The notes beneath the pieces are model-generated. The model saw only the letters and a list, made by a program, of their open reading frames with translations. It searched no databases and was not told the DNA's origin. Below, piece after piece: positions 1-10,486 of a DNA stretch of 64,000 nucleotides (position 1 is its first letter; each line of letters opens with the position of its first letter). Origin of the DNA: Girardinichthys multiradiatus (taxonomy: Eukaryota; Chordata; Actinopteri; Cyprinodontiformes; Goodeidae); contig NC_061795.1 in NCBI RefSeq assembly GCF_021462225.1, positions 620,001 through 684,000 on the forward strand, in the 5' to 3' direction. The translations under genes were made by a program, and so were the position numbers.

Positions 1-908
1 ATAATTCTGCTAGACCGTTAAAGAGAAGCATGCAGAATGGATAAAATGTTTATGTCTTGCTTTAAAGCTATTTTAGACCAGCCATTCACCAATATACAAC
101 ACTAAATTTAAAAATGTACTTTAAGATACAATTAGTAAGCATTTTTCATAAGACAAGATTTGCGATTACAAATAGTGCAATGGCCTAGTCCAGCTGGTGC
201 TCACATTTTTCACAACACAGACCAAAGTTATCAAGTTGAAACTATTCCATATTTTTGTATTACACGTGCAAAAGAATGTGTTGTAAAATGTCTTTTTCTA
301 CATGCACACTAAACAAACAATATTTTGATTAAATGAACAGAGTAGTCAAATTTTTGCAGAAAAGGGATTAGTAAATTCTTGATGATTTTAAACATAAAAA
401 CGGTCTGACGCTTTTTATGTTTCCAAAATGTTTTGGTTCGATTGTTTGTCCTATTTTCTTGGACTAGAAAATTTGAAAGCGACATGGGTGACTCGTTCTT
501 CAAAAAGACCTGTGTTTAGCAAAGTATAATAATTGGATGTGCCCAATGTGCCCAAATCTGTGGTTGAGAAAACGTTGCTGGAGGTATTTAAATAAAATGA
601 AAGCAAAAATTCTGTTTGATGAATGATGAATACTTTGTGTTGTGGCTAAATTTAGATGTTTTCAAAGATTTTAATTTGTCAGTGAACATTGCCCACTAAA
701 ACATTTTTCAAAGTTTCTATGTGCATCACCTGCCATGGCTGGTGGACCAAATTTGTACTATTCTTGAATAGCCTTCATTGATTTGCCAAAATTTAAAAAA
801 ATGCCTCTGCCACTGAAACTATGGCACACAAACGTTTTATCTTCACAGTACATCTGATGACACTCTAATCACTGTACAAAATGCATCATCAATTTATTTT
901 TCCCATAG

Positions 909-1292
909 ATAGAGATGGCTCACTGAAGGTCAGCATCCCTGTTGAGTCGCCTCTCCGTCCTCTGCTGGGAGGCAAGGTAGAGGTACCGTGCTACTTCCAA
1001 GAAAACATTGTGAATGACCCCGGAGCACCCACCATTGCCCCGCTATCCCACCGAATCAAATGGACCTATGTCACCAAAGACAACGTTTCCTCAATCCTGG
1101 TAGCATCAGAGGGGAAGGTTTATGTAGAGGCAGAGTATCTGGACAGGGTGACATTGGTCAACTACCCAATGGTTCCCACTGATGCTACCATGGTAATAAC
1201 AGAGCTGAGGTCGAAAGACTCCGGCACCTATCGGTGCGAAGTGATCCATTACATTGAGGACAGCTATGACTCTGTAGACATCCAGGTTCAGG
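909..1292 (+). CDS. acan: acan exon: G1 immunoglobulin V-set domain
   Basis: The 384-bp exon lies between an AG acceptor after a T-rich tract and a GTAAGC donor, phase 1 at both ends. It encodes about 128 residues of the V-set Ig fold at the N terminus of G1: a first cysteine in VPCYF, the tryptophan in RIKW, and the DSGTYRCEV motif with the second cysteine. In hyalectans this domain mediates the contact with link protein. A second AG four bases downstream (after 912) would shift the frame, so 909 is preferred. The open frame upstream of 909 is intronic. Confidence 0.95.
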
Positions 1293-1482
1293 GTAAGCAT
1301 AACGTTTCATTAATCAACACACTATAATCTCTCTATACCTCTGTGCATTGCTTCTAGAAACAGTACTTCTGTTTAATTGTCAGCTGAAAAGGAACAGAGA
1401 AAAAAGCAGTTGGAGAAAGCATACGTCATGGCAGATTTTACCAGAAATTATCACGTAGTTTCACTTTGTGGTTTTTTTACAG

Positions 1483-1657
1483 GTGTTGTATTTCACTATC
1501 GGGCCATCTCCACCCGCTACACCCTAACATTTGAAAAAGCCAAAGCAGCCTGTATCCAGAACAGTGCCAGCATTGCTACTCCTGCACAACTCCAAGCTGC
1601 TTACGATGACGGATACCACCAGTGTGATGCTGGATGGCTTTCAGATCAAACTGTGAG
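1483..1657 (+). CDS. acan: acan exon: first half of link module 1 (G1)
   Basis: The 175-bp exon follows a poly-T tract and AG acceptor and ends at a GTACAG donor. It starts GVVFHYR and ends within QTVR, encoding the N-terminal half of a link (PTR/Xlink) domain with cysteines in KAACIQ and HQCDAGW. The AGW motif is the hallmark of hyaluronan-binding link modules. The size is identical to the matching exon of G2 at 3918-4092. Confidence 0.95.
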
Positions 1658-1834
1658 GTACAGTAAAATATCCATCCAACTATTACAAGAGTTTTAGGGA
1701 CTTATACAATGCTCTGCTTTTAGAATGCCCAGTCATATCTGTCTGGATTCAATGTATTAAAGATCAGGTAAAGAAAACTTTAGAATCTTATATCAGACCA
1801 CCAAGGTGACCAAAATTTCTGCTCTTCTCTCAAG

Positions 1835-1962
1835 GTACCCCATTCATGAGCCTCGGGAACCTTGCTTTGGAGATAAGGAAAACTTTCCTGGAGTGAGAAC
1901 CTATGGTATTAGAGACGTAAACGAAACATATGACGTGTACTGCTTCGCTGAGAAGATGTCAG
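1835..1962 (+). CDS. acan: acan exon: second half of link module 1 (G1)
   Basis: The 128-bp exon completes link module 1 ([13 protein letters not shown] to [10 protein letters not shown]). It carries the last two cysteines of the domain, keeps phase with both neighbours, and has an AAG acceptor and a GTACTC donor. The matching G2 exon at 4291-4418 is also 128 bp. Confidence 0.95.
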
Positions 1963-2061
1963 GTACTCTCAGTGAACAAGGACAGTGTAACCTTTAACCT
2001 TTTTGGTGTAAACATGACTGCATATTTTCATTTTGTTCTTCAATGTTCTCTCTCCTCCCAG

Positions 2062-2355
2062 GCAGAGTCTACTACTCCATGTCTGTTGACAAGTTTAGCT
2101 TCTATGAAGCAAAAGACCAGTGTGTCAAACTGGGTGCGAGGCTGGCCACCACTGGAGAGCTATACCTTGCCTGGAAGGATGGCATGGATGTGTGTAACAC
2201 TGGTTGGCTGGCAGACAGGAGTGTACGCTACCCAATCAACATCCCAAGGCCTCAATGTGGAGGGGGGCTTGTAGGAGTAAGAACGGTCTACTTGTTCCCC
2301 AACCAAACTGGATACCCCTACCCAGACTCTCGCCATGATGCAGTCTGCTTCCAAG
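2062..2355 (+). CDS. acan: acan exon: link module 2 (G1)
   Basis: One 294-bp exon encodes a complete link domain, from GRVYYSM to DAVCFQG. All four cysteines, the TGWLADRSVRYPI segment and the PNQTG loop are present. With link 1 it forms the hyaluronan-binding face of G1. The G2 counterpart at 4783-5076 has exactly the same length. Confidence 0.95.
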
Positions 2356-2533
2356 GTTGGTGGTTGTTTGAGAACGGCTTCAGATTTTCAGGAGAGTTAA
2401 GAGGCCTAAATGTAAAAAATATAATTTCTGAAATCTTTGTTTTCTTTAATAATGAAAGGTATAGATCTATGTCTTGTTGTATACTAAAGATCAGCAGTAA
2501 AGGTGTAAATATCATACCATCCTGACTCCTCAG

Positions 2534-2737
2534 AGAATGATGATGAAGATGCTGTACCTGGGAGGACCACACCCTTCCCAGACATCCAATTTAGATCTAC
2601 CTCTGAGCACTACCCAACCCTAACGGCTTCGCCTGGGAGTAAAGAGATCAAGTCTGGAGGAATAGTAACTCTCTCCCCATTGCTGTTTCCACCTGCAGTG
2701 GATGAGTCAGGTGAAGATGTGGCCATGGGTCCCACAG
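2534..2737 (+). CDS. acan: acan exon: short interglobular segment between G1 and G2
   Basis: The 204-bp exon (68 codons, phase 1 at both ends) joins G1 to G2. It begins with an acidic stretch, ENDDEDAVPG, and ends DEDVAMGPTG-like (VDESGEDVAMGPTG). In mammals the interglobular domain is about twice as long and holds the matrix metalloprotease and aggrecanase sites. Here the region aligned with the mammalian aggrecanase site reads SKEIKSGGIVTLSP, so the Glu-Ala scissile pair is not recognisable. Assignment as the interglobular exon rests on position and frame. Confidence 0.88.
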
Positions 2738-3049
2738 GTAAACCTTTTATATGGTTAATGAATAATAAAACTTTTAGAGCATTTTTGTTTTTTAAGATGT
2801 TTACTTGAAGAAAGAAAACAGAAGGGTGCAAAACCAGGGCACAAGTTGATGTAGGGACGTTTTATAGAAAAAATGTATGGGGTTGACTATGATGAAGGAT
2901 GTAGTATCACAAAGAGAGAGATGAGGCCCAAGAGAGAACACGGACATCCTCTGTGGATGAACAAGTTCTGATTTTTCAATGTTCTACAATATATGTAGGG
3001 AAAATAACCAATAGAATAATTTATGATTTTGAGGATAGGGTACTTGATT

Positions 3050-3539
3050 TCAATGCTCACCTGCTCTAAATAAGTACTGGGAATTTGTACAAACTGCAGC
3101 CGGACTTTTAACTGGCATAAGCAAGTAGGACCACATTACTCGCCAGTGGCTTCTATGCGCTGGCTGCCTGTGCATTTTATAATATATATTAAAATGTTAT
3201 TGTTTGTTTTTAAGTCTTTAAATTGATCTTTAAATTATCTTTTAACTATGCACACTACAGCTAGATCACTGAGGTCTGATGAACGATATCTTCTAGTTGT
3301 TCCCAGATCCAGGTTGAAACATGGCTGCTCTGAAACTGTGGAATAGACTTCCCTTGCACATTAGGACCTCCTGCATTAGATACAACTCATTTAAATCCCT
3401 TATTATTTTACTGGCTTTTACATTTGTCTATATTTAAGTATTTTCTGTCTGCAAAGTCATTATTTGATTTTTGACCTTGTATAGCACTTTGGTCAGCTTT
3501 TGTCTTTAAATGTGCTTTATTAATAAATTGACTTAAATT
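3050..3539 (+). mobile_element. L2-like LINE relic, 3' end of ORF2 plus 3' UTR
   Basis: Plus-strand translation with interruptions resembles the C terminus of L2/CR1-type LINE ORF2: a HYSPVASMRWLPVHF-like segment, then ARSLRSDERYLLVVPRSR and an ETVE-type ending. A short AT-rich 3' UTR with TTTATTAATAAATTGA follows. It lies in the acan intron between 2738 and 3917 and is broken by stops, so it is an inactive 5'-truncated copy. The left edge is approximate. Confidence 0.6.
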
Positions 3540-3551
3540 GAATTGAATGTT

Positions 3552-3866
3552 GGGCTGTTGGTAGCACTGTTGCCTTGCAGCAAGAAGGTCTTGGGTTGTC
3601 TCCTGGCCAGGGGTCTTTCTGCATGAAGTTTTCATGTTCTTCCCATGCATGCATGGGATCTCTCCAGGTACTCCAGCTTCCTCCCACAGTCCAAAAACAT
3701 GACTGTTAGTCTCTCTAAATTGCCCTTAGGTGTGAATTTGTGTGTGCTTGGTTGTTTGTCCTGTCTGTGTTGCCCTGCGATGGATTGGTGACCTGTCCAG
3801 GGTGTACCCCACCTTCCACCCATAGACTGCTGGAGATAGCTTTCCCGTGGTAGAAAATGACTGACT
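3552..3866 (+). mobile_element. tRNA-derived SINE (DANA/HE-like) with 12-bp target duplication
   Basis: The 315-bp element starts with a tRNA-like head (GGTAGCACTGTTGCCTTGCA) and contains the core CTTCCTCCCACAGTCCAAAA found in common teleost SINEs. The 12-bp direct repeat GAATTGAATGTT flanks it at 3540-3551 and 3867-3878, as expected of target-primed insertion. It sits about 50 bp upstream of the splice acceptor of the first G2 link exon. Confidence 0.7.
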
Positions 3867-3917
3867 GAATTGAATGTTCGTACAAATAAAACAGGACCAT
3901 TTCTTTCTTCTTCCTAG

Positions 3918-4092
3918 GTGTGGTGTTCCACTACAGACCAATCACTGGTCGTTATACTCTGACCTTTTTGGAGGCTCAGCAGGCTTGCCGGAATATCGGA
4001 GCAGTCATTGCCAGCCCACAGCAGCTGCACGCAGCCTTTGAGAGAGGCCTGCACCAATGCGATGCTGGCTGGCTGCGCGACCAAACTGTGCG
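3918..4092 (+). CDS. acan: acan exon: first half of link module 3 (G2)
   Basis: The 175-bp exon starts [17 protein letters not shown] and ends at LRDQTVR with a GTGAGC donor. It is clearly homologous to exon 1483-1657 (same length, same phase, [10 protein letters not shown] against [10 protein letters not shown]). The presence of this second link set is what identifies the gene as aggrecan. G2 of mammalian aggrecan does not bind hyaluronan, and nothing in the sequence shows otherwise here. Confidence 0.95.
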
Positions 4093-4290
4093 GTGAGCTG
4101 GACCAGTACATCAGCTTGACAAAGTCTTCACCCACATATTTACTTTCATATAACTCGGATATTGTAGATGATTAACTTTAACCTAATCTGTGTCAGCATC
4201 AGCAATGATGTTAATCTTTGTTTTAAAAACAAACAGCCCAATAATTAAAATCTGAAAAAACGTTCTTACCTAACATGCTTTCTTGCACAG

Positions 4291-4418
4291 GTATCCGATT
4301 GTGTCGCCCAGAAATAACTGTGCTGGTAACCTGCTAAACCTTCCAGGAGTGAGATCATATGGCCTGAGACCAGTCAATGAACGCTACGATGTCTTTTGTT
4401 ATGTGGACCGTTTAAAAG
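4291..4418 (+). CDS. acan: acan exon: second half of link module 3 (G2)
   Basis: The 128-bp exon after a TTGCACAG acceptor encodes YPIVSPRNNC through YDVFCYVDRLK with a GTGAAC donor. It contains the final two cysteines of the module and keeps phase 1 into the next exon. Confidence 0.95.
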
Positions 4419-4782
4419 GTGAACCTGCTCAAATCAATGCACTAGCACCATGGCCCTATTGGTATTTTTTAAACCTTCTGAGGAAAAGTGGAATCCACAG
4501 CTAAACATCCCCCTTTAATTAGTCAGGGCCAATAGAAGATCACATTTTTATGAACTAACTCAGCAAACAGAAAAAGTCTAAATCCTTTTGTACTACTATT
4601 TATAAATGTCTCTCAGAATGGTGGTTGGTACTTGGAAAAGTTCAAATTTACTGAAGCAGTACTAACATTGGAGAACCAGAACACTAGTATTTACATTGGG
4701 AGAAAATTATTGTCCATCCATTGGTCTACCCAGCTACTCCTAAATCCCTTTGAATGTCCACATGCATCCTTCTGTCTGCCAG

Positions 4783-5076
4783 GTGAGGTCTTCTTCACCA
4801 CTGACTATGACAGCTTCTCCTATGATGAGGCTGTGCAGCACTGCCAGAAACTCAACACTACCCTGGCCACCCCTGGGCAGCTCTACGCCGCCTGGAAACA
4901 GGGACTCGACAAATGCCGCCCAGGCTGGCTTATGGATCGCAGTGTCCGCTACCCCATTACAACCCCCAAATCTTATTGTGGAGGCGGGCAGGTCGGAGTG
5001 CACACCATCTACGCCTTCCCCAACCAGACGGGATTTCCTGATGAGCACTCGCGCTACGATGCCTACTGTTTTAGAG
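4783..5076 (+). CDS. acan: acan exon: link module 4 (G2)
   Basis: The 294-bp exon runs from GEVFFTTDYDSF to YDAYCFRG, a complete link domain with four cysteines and a PNQTG loop like that of link 2. The donor is GTTGGA, weaker than the others, but the open frame after it soon runs into unrelated sequence and a stop, and the next exon continues in phase 1. Confidence 0.94.
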
Positions 5077-5472
5077 GTTGGATTGGGCTGGGGGTGGTTT
5101 TAGCTAAGAAAAAGCCTAAAAGGTAGATGTTTGATTTATTTCATAGAAATATGTTAGCAAAATAGAAATAGGCAGAGATCTGAATATTTATTTTTTCTTC
5201 TCTTTTAACCATCTCAGTCATGTCTTAGGTGTTTATATTCATTGAAGATAAACTTCATGAGCATACAGTAACAGCAACTTTGCTTTTATTGCAGTGTTTA
5301 AATTATGCAAGTTTAAAGAAACATAACATTATGGAAAAAAGGGAAATCATTTTTTACCAACAAAGAAATCAGATCAAGCTTCAGATAAAAACCAATGTTG
5401 ACCCAGCCAGGATATAAATTACAACAACATAACTGCTTCATAATTAACATTATGTTATTATTTAAAATGTTA

Positions 5473-6715
5473 CAGTTAAGCCTCAAATTATTCACACCCC
5501 TTGCAGATTTTTGTTTAAAATATTCTTTTAATTTTACACATTTCTGCTAACTGGAAGTGATATTAATGTTCTGGAGTGGCCCAGCCAGAGACCGGATTTA
5601 AATCCAATAGAGAATCTGTGGAGGGAGCTAAAGATCAGGATGATAGCAGAGAGGCCTTCCAAGCTCAAAGACCTGGAGCAAATCTAAAGTAGGAAGCAGA
5701 GAAAATTGCATGTGGATACATGCAATTTCAAAAAAGGTTTGATTGCTACAATGCCAATAAGTATTTATCATTTTAATAGGGTTTAAATAATTTTTGACAA
5801 ATTATTTTAACACAATTTAAATAAAAGCAGAGAAATTATTCTTTAAAATTGTTTTATTATAATTTCCTGTTTGTCTCATTCCTACTTGTCATATTGAGTT
5901 TAAAGGATTTGACCCACATGCAGAAAACAATTCAGGAGACGGTATTATTCGGTAAAGTGTCTATTTACAACTGGGTGAATAATGCAGGGAACTGGAACCA
6001 GGATGCAAACTGTAGAAATAAACAAGAAGGTAAGTAGGGATAACTCTGGGGCTGAACTCATGAAAATAATAAATCTGTCTTACAAAGAATGGTGGAGGGA
6101 TCCGCCAGAGGGGGAGTGGAGAAACCAAGTGGTTGTTTGCCGGTGAGACTGAAGTTGGTGGATATGGTAAGCCAGGAGAGTTTGTAATCCATGAGGTGCG
6201 ATGGAGGGAGGAGGGTGGACAGGGTTCGCAGATGGAGGTCCGAGGTACGCAGGAATCAGGAGGCTGCCAGCTGGCGTGATCTAACGAAGTCATGAGAGAC
6301 TTGAGTCTTTGTTCATGGAACTGGATTGCTTCCTTCCAGAAGATGGTTTATCCAGGCAGGATTCAATGCAAGGCAAAATCAGGTTCAGGAAACCTGCAGG
6401 ATACAAAGACAAAGTTACTTGGTGTACAAGGCAAGGTCAAAGGCAAAGGTAACGTAGCTGAGTTAGTACCACTAAGGGCAACACTCTGGCAGTGAGTTGC
6501 TGGCAGCCTCCTCCTTAAATAGTCCTCTGCAGAATAATCAGGGGAATAGCGAACACCTGTCACCTCTCCTCCAGATTCCACGCCATCTAGGTGCTGAGCA
6601 CCAACAGACACACAAAGCACAGATCCTGACACTGTCAGAAACAAACTTCTTTGTTGAAAGAAAAAACATAATAATCTAAATCTGCCAGGAGTATCAATAC
6701 ATTTGGGCTTAACTG
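5473..6715 (+). mobile_element. Tc1-like transposon, internally deleted, in acan intron; host of a nested repeat
   Basis: The left terminus CAGTTAAGCCTCAAATTATT and the right terminus (reverse complement CAGTTAAGCCCAAATGTATT) form inverted repeats, with TA dinucleotides on both outer sides (5471-5472 and 6716-6717). A plus-strand relic of the transposase C terminus around 5570-5690 reads [17 protein letters not shown], the segment holding the third catalytic acid, then hits a stop. Most of the transposase is missing, and a separate repeat occupies 5887-6631. Confidence 0.75.
5887..6631 (-). mobile_element. Dispersed repeat copy 1 (LTR-like, about 745 bp) inside the Tc1 element
   Basis: The sequence is repeated at 17867-21544, where it is split by a LINE. 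Read on the minus strand it starts TGTCAGGATCTGTGC and ends AATATGACA, giving TGTCA...TGACA ends like those of long terminal repeats. I see no clean target duplication, no primer-binding site and no coding region, so solo LTR is only one possibility; a non-autonomous DNA element is another. Ends are inferred from where the two copies stop matching. Confidence 0.55.
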
Positions 6716-7104
6716 TACATATTTTTTCAGTATTTGAATAAGTAATTTAATATTTTAATTTACTTTTAACCAATTTTATGACAGGATGTGTAATTGATTG
6801 GCCTATAACAAGAACTACAGCTGAATAATAAAGGCTAAAAAATTGTAAAATAGCAAAGTTTTCTTTGTAATTATTTCTGCTTATATGCAGTTTGTATTTT
6901 AATGCAACATTACCAACCAATTAATATCCCAAAGTGTTGGCATGACAGAATATTCACAATCGTGCTATACACCAACACATCCACACCTGTAAACGTAAGA
7001 CATGCAAAACGGCTGAGTTCACCGAAAATGAAACCACTAAAAGGGTTAACCTCTAAGAGAAGCTTCATTTGAGGTCTATATAACTATAAAAAAAGGCATT
7101 TACA

Positions 7105-7430
7105 CCTAACAGATTTTTTTCTGTTTTTACTTTTTGTCTTAAACCTTTCAGATATTCAGCCAATTTTAATATCAGACAGAGATAAAACTCTGTTTTAAAA
7201 TGATGATTTCATGTAAAACAAGCCATTAAAAACAACCTGGCCTAAAGTGAAAATATAATTCCCCTTCCTCGTTAAAACATTAATTAGCTGTGATTAACCA
7301 AATCTTTTGGACAGCAGAGTTCATTTTCACTGGCCTCATCCAGGGCTGATTGCTCCCAGACCTTCGGAATCAAGAAACTACAAGTAGAACCTGTCTAACA
7401 ACATGAAGTAGGCTGCAAAATCATAAAACA
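7105..7430 (+). mobile_element. Degraded Tc1-like/MITE relic in acan intron
   Basis: The stretch shares the segment AGAACCTGTCTAACAACATG with 34380-34400 and resembles a common fish Tc1-like end sequence. No open reading frame survives and no terminal repeats can be placed. Edges are approximate. Confidence 0.4.
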
Positions 7431-7951
7431 GTAACACCTCCTTGTGTCATGTTGCAATCTCTCCCAAGCTCCCAATTTCTAACATCTATAAATCTTAAAG
7501 AAAATCTTCATATTTTCCTCGTCATCACATACCTATGAGACTAGTGTGAGAAATGTCTCTAGTGGCTTGAAGCAATGGCTTGTACTGAATAAACAGTAGA
7601 AATGGTATTTTACATTATTAGTCTACCCAAGCCAAAGCAACTTTATTTCTGAAGCACTTTCTGATGAACAAATAGAATAAAATGCATCAGAAATAAAATA
7701 GATCAAGGTAGAGGGTGAAGCATGGGTAAGAATACTCGACTAACAAGAAGAACAATAATACGAGGAGGAAACCTAAGCACAAGAAGTAGGTCTTTAGAGC
7801 AGATATAAAACTAAAGAGGACTTTAAGATGTGTAATAACAATGTCATTATTCTGTTATAGATTAAAAGAGATGTAATTTTACAGTAGAGTGACTCAAAAC
7901 CATCATCCTTCTTAAGAATAAAGTCTGTTTACTCATTTTTGTCTTGCTCAG

Positions 7952-8056
7952 CTCACTTTCCTGTTCTTTTCAACAATTTCACCCCTGAGTCCGTGACAGA
8001 GAATAAAGATGTTGTCCAGAAGATAACCGTCGGACCGCTTCACATTACACCCACTG
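7952..8056 (+). CDS. acan: acan exon: linker after G2 (short KS-like segment, part 1)
   Basis: The 105-bp exon, phase 1 at both ends, encodes HFPVLFNNFTPESVTENKDV through TVGPLHITPTG. The acceptor is TTGCTCAG and the donor GTAAGA. It contains one NFT glycosylation sequon. It occupies the place of the keratan-sulfate region of mammalian aggrecan but has none of its proline/glutamate hexapeptide repeats. Support is frame continuity, good splice sites and the GPLH-TPTG ending. Confidence 0.8.
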
Positions 8057-8210
8057 GTAAGAAAAAACAAAAGAAAAGACAGGCTTTTTGATCCATGCCA
8101 TTTCTCCATTCTGCTGATTATCACTGAACTACAATGATGTTTTTTAACATCGATGTTTGTGTTGGAATTTTTATATCGGTTTTTTTTTTTGTATTGTTGT
8201 CTTTTTTAAG

Positions 8211-8309
8211 ATCCAACTCCTGTTAGCTACAATGAAACTGTCATGAACACAACCGACGCTGAGTTTATCAATGAAACAATTATTACACCTGCACATGGTC
8301 CTCCTACAG
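8211..8309 (+). CDS. acan: acan exon: linker after G2 (part 2)
   Basis: The 99-bp exon between a poly-pyrimidine tract with AAG acceptor and a GTAAGA donor encodes DPTPVSYNETVMNTTDAEF through ITPAHGPPTG. Three N-glycosylation sequons (NET, NTT, NET) are visible. It ends with the same T-x-P...PTG pattern and phase as the preceding exon, suggesting an old exon duplication. Confidence 0.8.
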
Positions 8310-9418
8310 GTAAGATTGCTACAAATGGCAAGGCCATAAAAAGTCAGATTCTGGTAAAAGCTTGAAATATTCAAAGTGTTTTGATTGTCAAACGTAGACA
8401 CTGACAACATTTTATTATAACGGGATTCTCAGACAACTTTTTTTATTGGCTTTTTAATCCGAAGCTACAAGAGACATGGCACTAAATGCCTTTTGTTATT
8501 TTATAATCAACATTTTCTAAATCAACCTGAAGTATTAGTGACAGGATATTAATACCTATGTTAAAGGAGGATAAATGCAAGAAGATCACAGCTTTGGTTG
8601 TGTCATACTATGTGCAAGGTTTTTCTCCTGCTTAAAATTGAATAGAAAGGTGTTGGTGTGACTTTCTGAAGTTATGATAATTAATGTAAAAATACCATGG
8701 TAAAAATGTTCAAGTGTTCAAATGAAATAACATATTGATTATTACAGTTATAATATTGCTATCTTTAACATTTATTTTTTAGTATTTTGTTAAACTATTA
8801 TATATAGAATAAGCAATGGCTAAATACAAATTTGCTTATGGCGCAGAATATAATCAGTGTTTGTTGTTCTCCTCTTAGTGGCACTTGGGGCATCAAAAGT
8901 TAGCTAAATAACTAGCCTGCAGTTTGGCTGCTTAACGGACATTGCTAACAGTCAGCTAGGAAAAAAGATAATCTTTAATAAGATAGAGGAGTTGTGCTTT
9001 TTTAGTTTCCATACCATAACTGTCCGTGTTTTTCACAACAGGTAAGATTTGTCTTTTTTGGAGGGTTGAAAAAAAAATAGTTTTCACCTTTTTTCAACCA
9101 GCTAACCACCAGTGAACAGTTGTGGTGGTGGCAGCCTGTCATTGTACAATGCTTTAAATAGCAGGAGAAACTTGGTTAACTTTAAACTGTAAGAACAGAA
9201 GGTTTGCCAGTTTAGAAAGTTTTTAAAACCTTTATATACTATGACACCGGTATCCATCAAAAATATACTGTCGAATAAACTGAACTCTGCTCTTCAAAGC
9301 TTGTAACTAATCCAAAGACTTTGAAAACTTTGGTGACTTCATTAAAGCTAGAACTGAAATCTTCTAAAAGGCAAAGCCCTTAATGACATCACCTTTGTGT
9401 TTCTACCCTTATTTACAG
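8310..9418 (+). other. acan intron, no recognised element
   Basis: AT-rich intron sequence. The only local structure noticed is a small hairpin near 9062-9103 (GGTTGAAAAAA against TTTTTTCAACC). No exon with valid frame and splice sites was found. Confidence 0.5.
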
Positions 9419-10486
9419 TGAATACCATTTTTCCTCCAGTCCCAGTTGACACTTCGGGTTCTGGTTCAGCTGAACATTCAGCCAGTGGGGAGTCCTCCGG
9501 GGAATCTTCGACCTCCACCACTAGTGGTGACACATCCGGGTCAGGACAGGAAGTTACCTTCAGCGGACACAGTGGTGTGCTTTCCGGCGAGCAGTCTGCT
9601 TCTGGAAGCCCACAGGAAGGAAAGGAAGGCAGTGCTTTCATTACCTCTCGAGATTTAGGTAGCGCATCTGGAGCTGAATCTGGATCCGGCATCCTTATAT
9701 CAGGATCAGGTTTCAGCAGTGGAAGTGGGGACATCAGTGGTAGTGGTGATGACAAGTGGGTCACCTTGGTGGATGAAAAACTGGTGTATTTGTCAAAAAC
9801 TTCAAAAAATGACACAAGGCAGGAGCTTGGTCGGGGAAGAATCGAAACCAGTGGGGAATCAAGTGTTTCTGGATCAGGAGATATGTCTGCTTCCAGCTCT
9901 GGTGGGTTTTCTGGCATTCTGTTTGTCAACCACAGTGGCATTGACCTGACACCCCAGCAATCTGGGGAGCAAGAAGTGTCTGGATATCAGCTGTCTGGCT
10001 ATGGGTACCAAAGTGGCTTTCCCAGTGGCTTTCCCAGCGGTTTTCCTAGTGGTTTTTCCAGTGGTGTTCCCAGTGGCTTTCCATCTGGTGATTCAGGCAG
10101 CGGCTCTTCCTCTGGAGACCCTTTTCCAAAGTATGACGATATCATCCACATAACTAAGCATGAAATGATTGAAGTAATCACTGACATTACTGAAGAGGGG
10201 CGGGGTGTGGTGGAGATGAGTGGGCAAGGTAGTGGGTCAGGGATCCACCATGAATTCAGCGGCACTTCAACACAAATATCAGGAAGCGGAGCGGCTGCTA
10301 CGAAGGCTTATACAGAGTATGTTCCCACTCTTGACCAATCAACTCCCGGAGCTACCGTTGAGGAGAGTGACACCGGAATGACAGTTTATTCAGTCACCCC
10401 AGATGCAGTCTTCACCAGGCCAACCACAGCTCCATCAGTGTCATTAGTAACCCCGGCTGTTGTGGAGCTTCCTGAAGTGGATGAAG
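9419..10486 (+). CDS. acan: acan exon: chondroitin-sulfate attachment region
   Basis: A single 1,068-bp exon (about 356 residues, phase 1 at both ends) is dense in Ser-Gly: I count about 45 SG dipeptides, many with nearby acidic residues, the context used for xylose priming of chondroitin sulfate. Residues encoded around 10009-10110 form a short tandem array of SGFP units. An SG-poor acidic block (KYDDIIHITKHEMIEVITD) and a Thr/Pro-rich end follow. Mammalian CS exons are several-fold longer. The exon ends VVELPEVDEG and joins the lectin exon across an intron of only 81 bp. Confidence 0.95.
10009..10110 (+). repeat. acan: In-frame SGFP tandem repeat within the CS exon
   Basis: About six near-identical 12-bp units (AGTGGCTTTCCC and variants) encode SGFP, SGFS and SGVP steps. 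This is coding DNA and is expected to vary in copy number between individuals or species. The pattern echoes the tandem CS repeats of mammalian aggrecan on a much smaller scale. Confidence 0.8.

Noticed and set aside
1..908. A possible acan signal-peptide exon upstream of the Ig exon
   Set aside because: No ATG followed by a hydrophobic leader with a phase-1 donor was found; it is presumably left of the window.
2738..3917. A missed interglobular exon
   Set aside because: The intron holds LINE and SINE sequence; no frame-compatible exon was found.
9348..10265. Minus-strand open frames across the aggrecan CS exon
   Set aside because: Shadows of a composition-biased coding exon; no splice context or domain.
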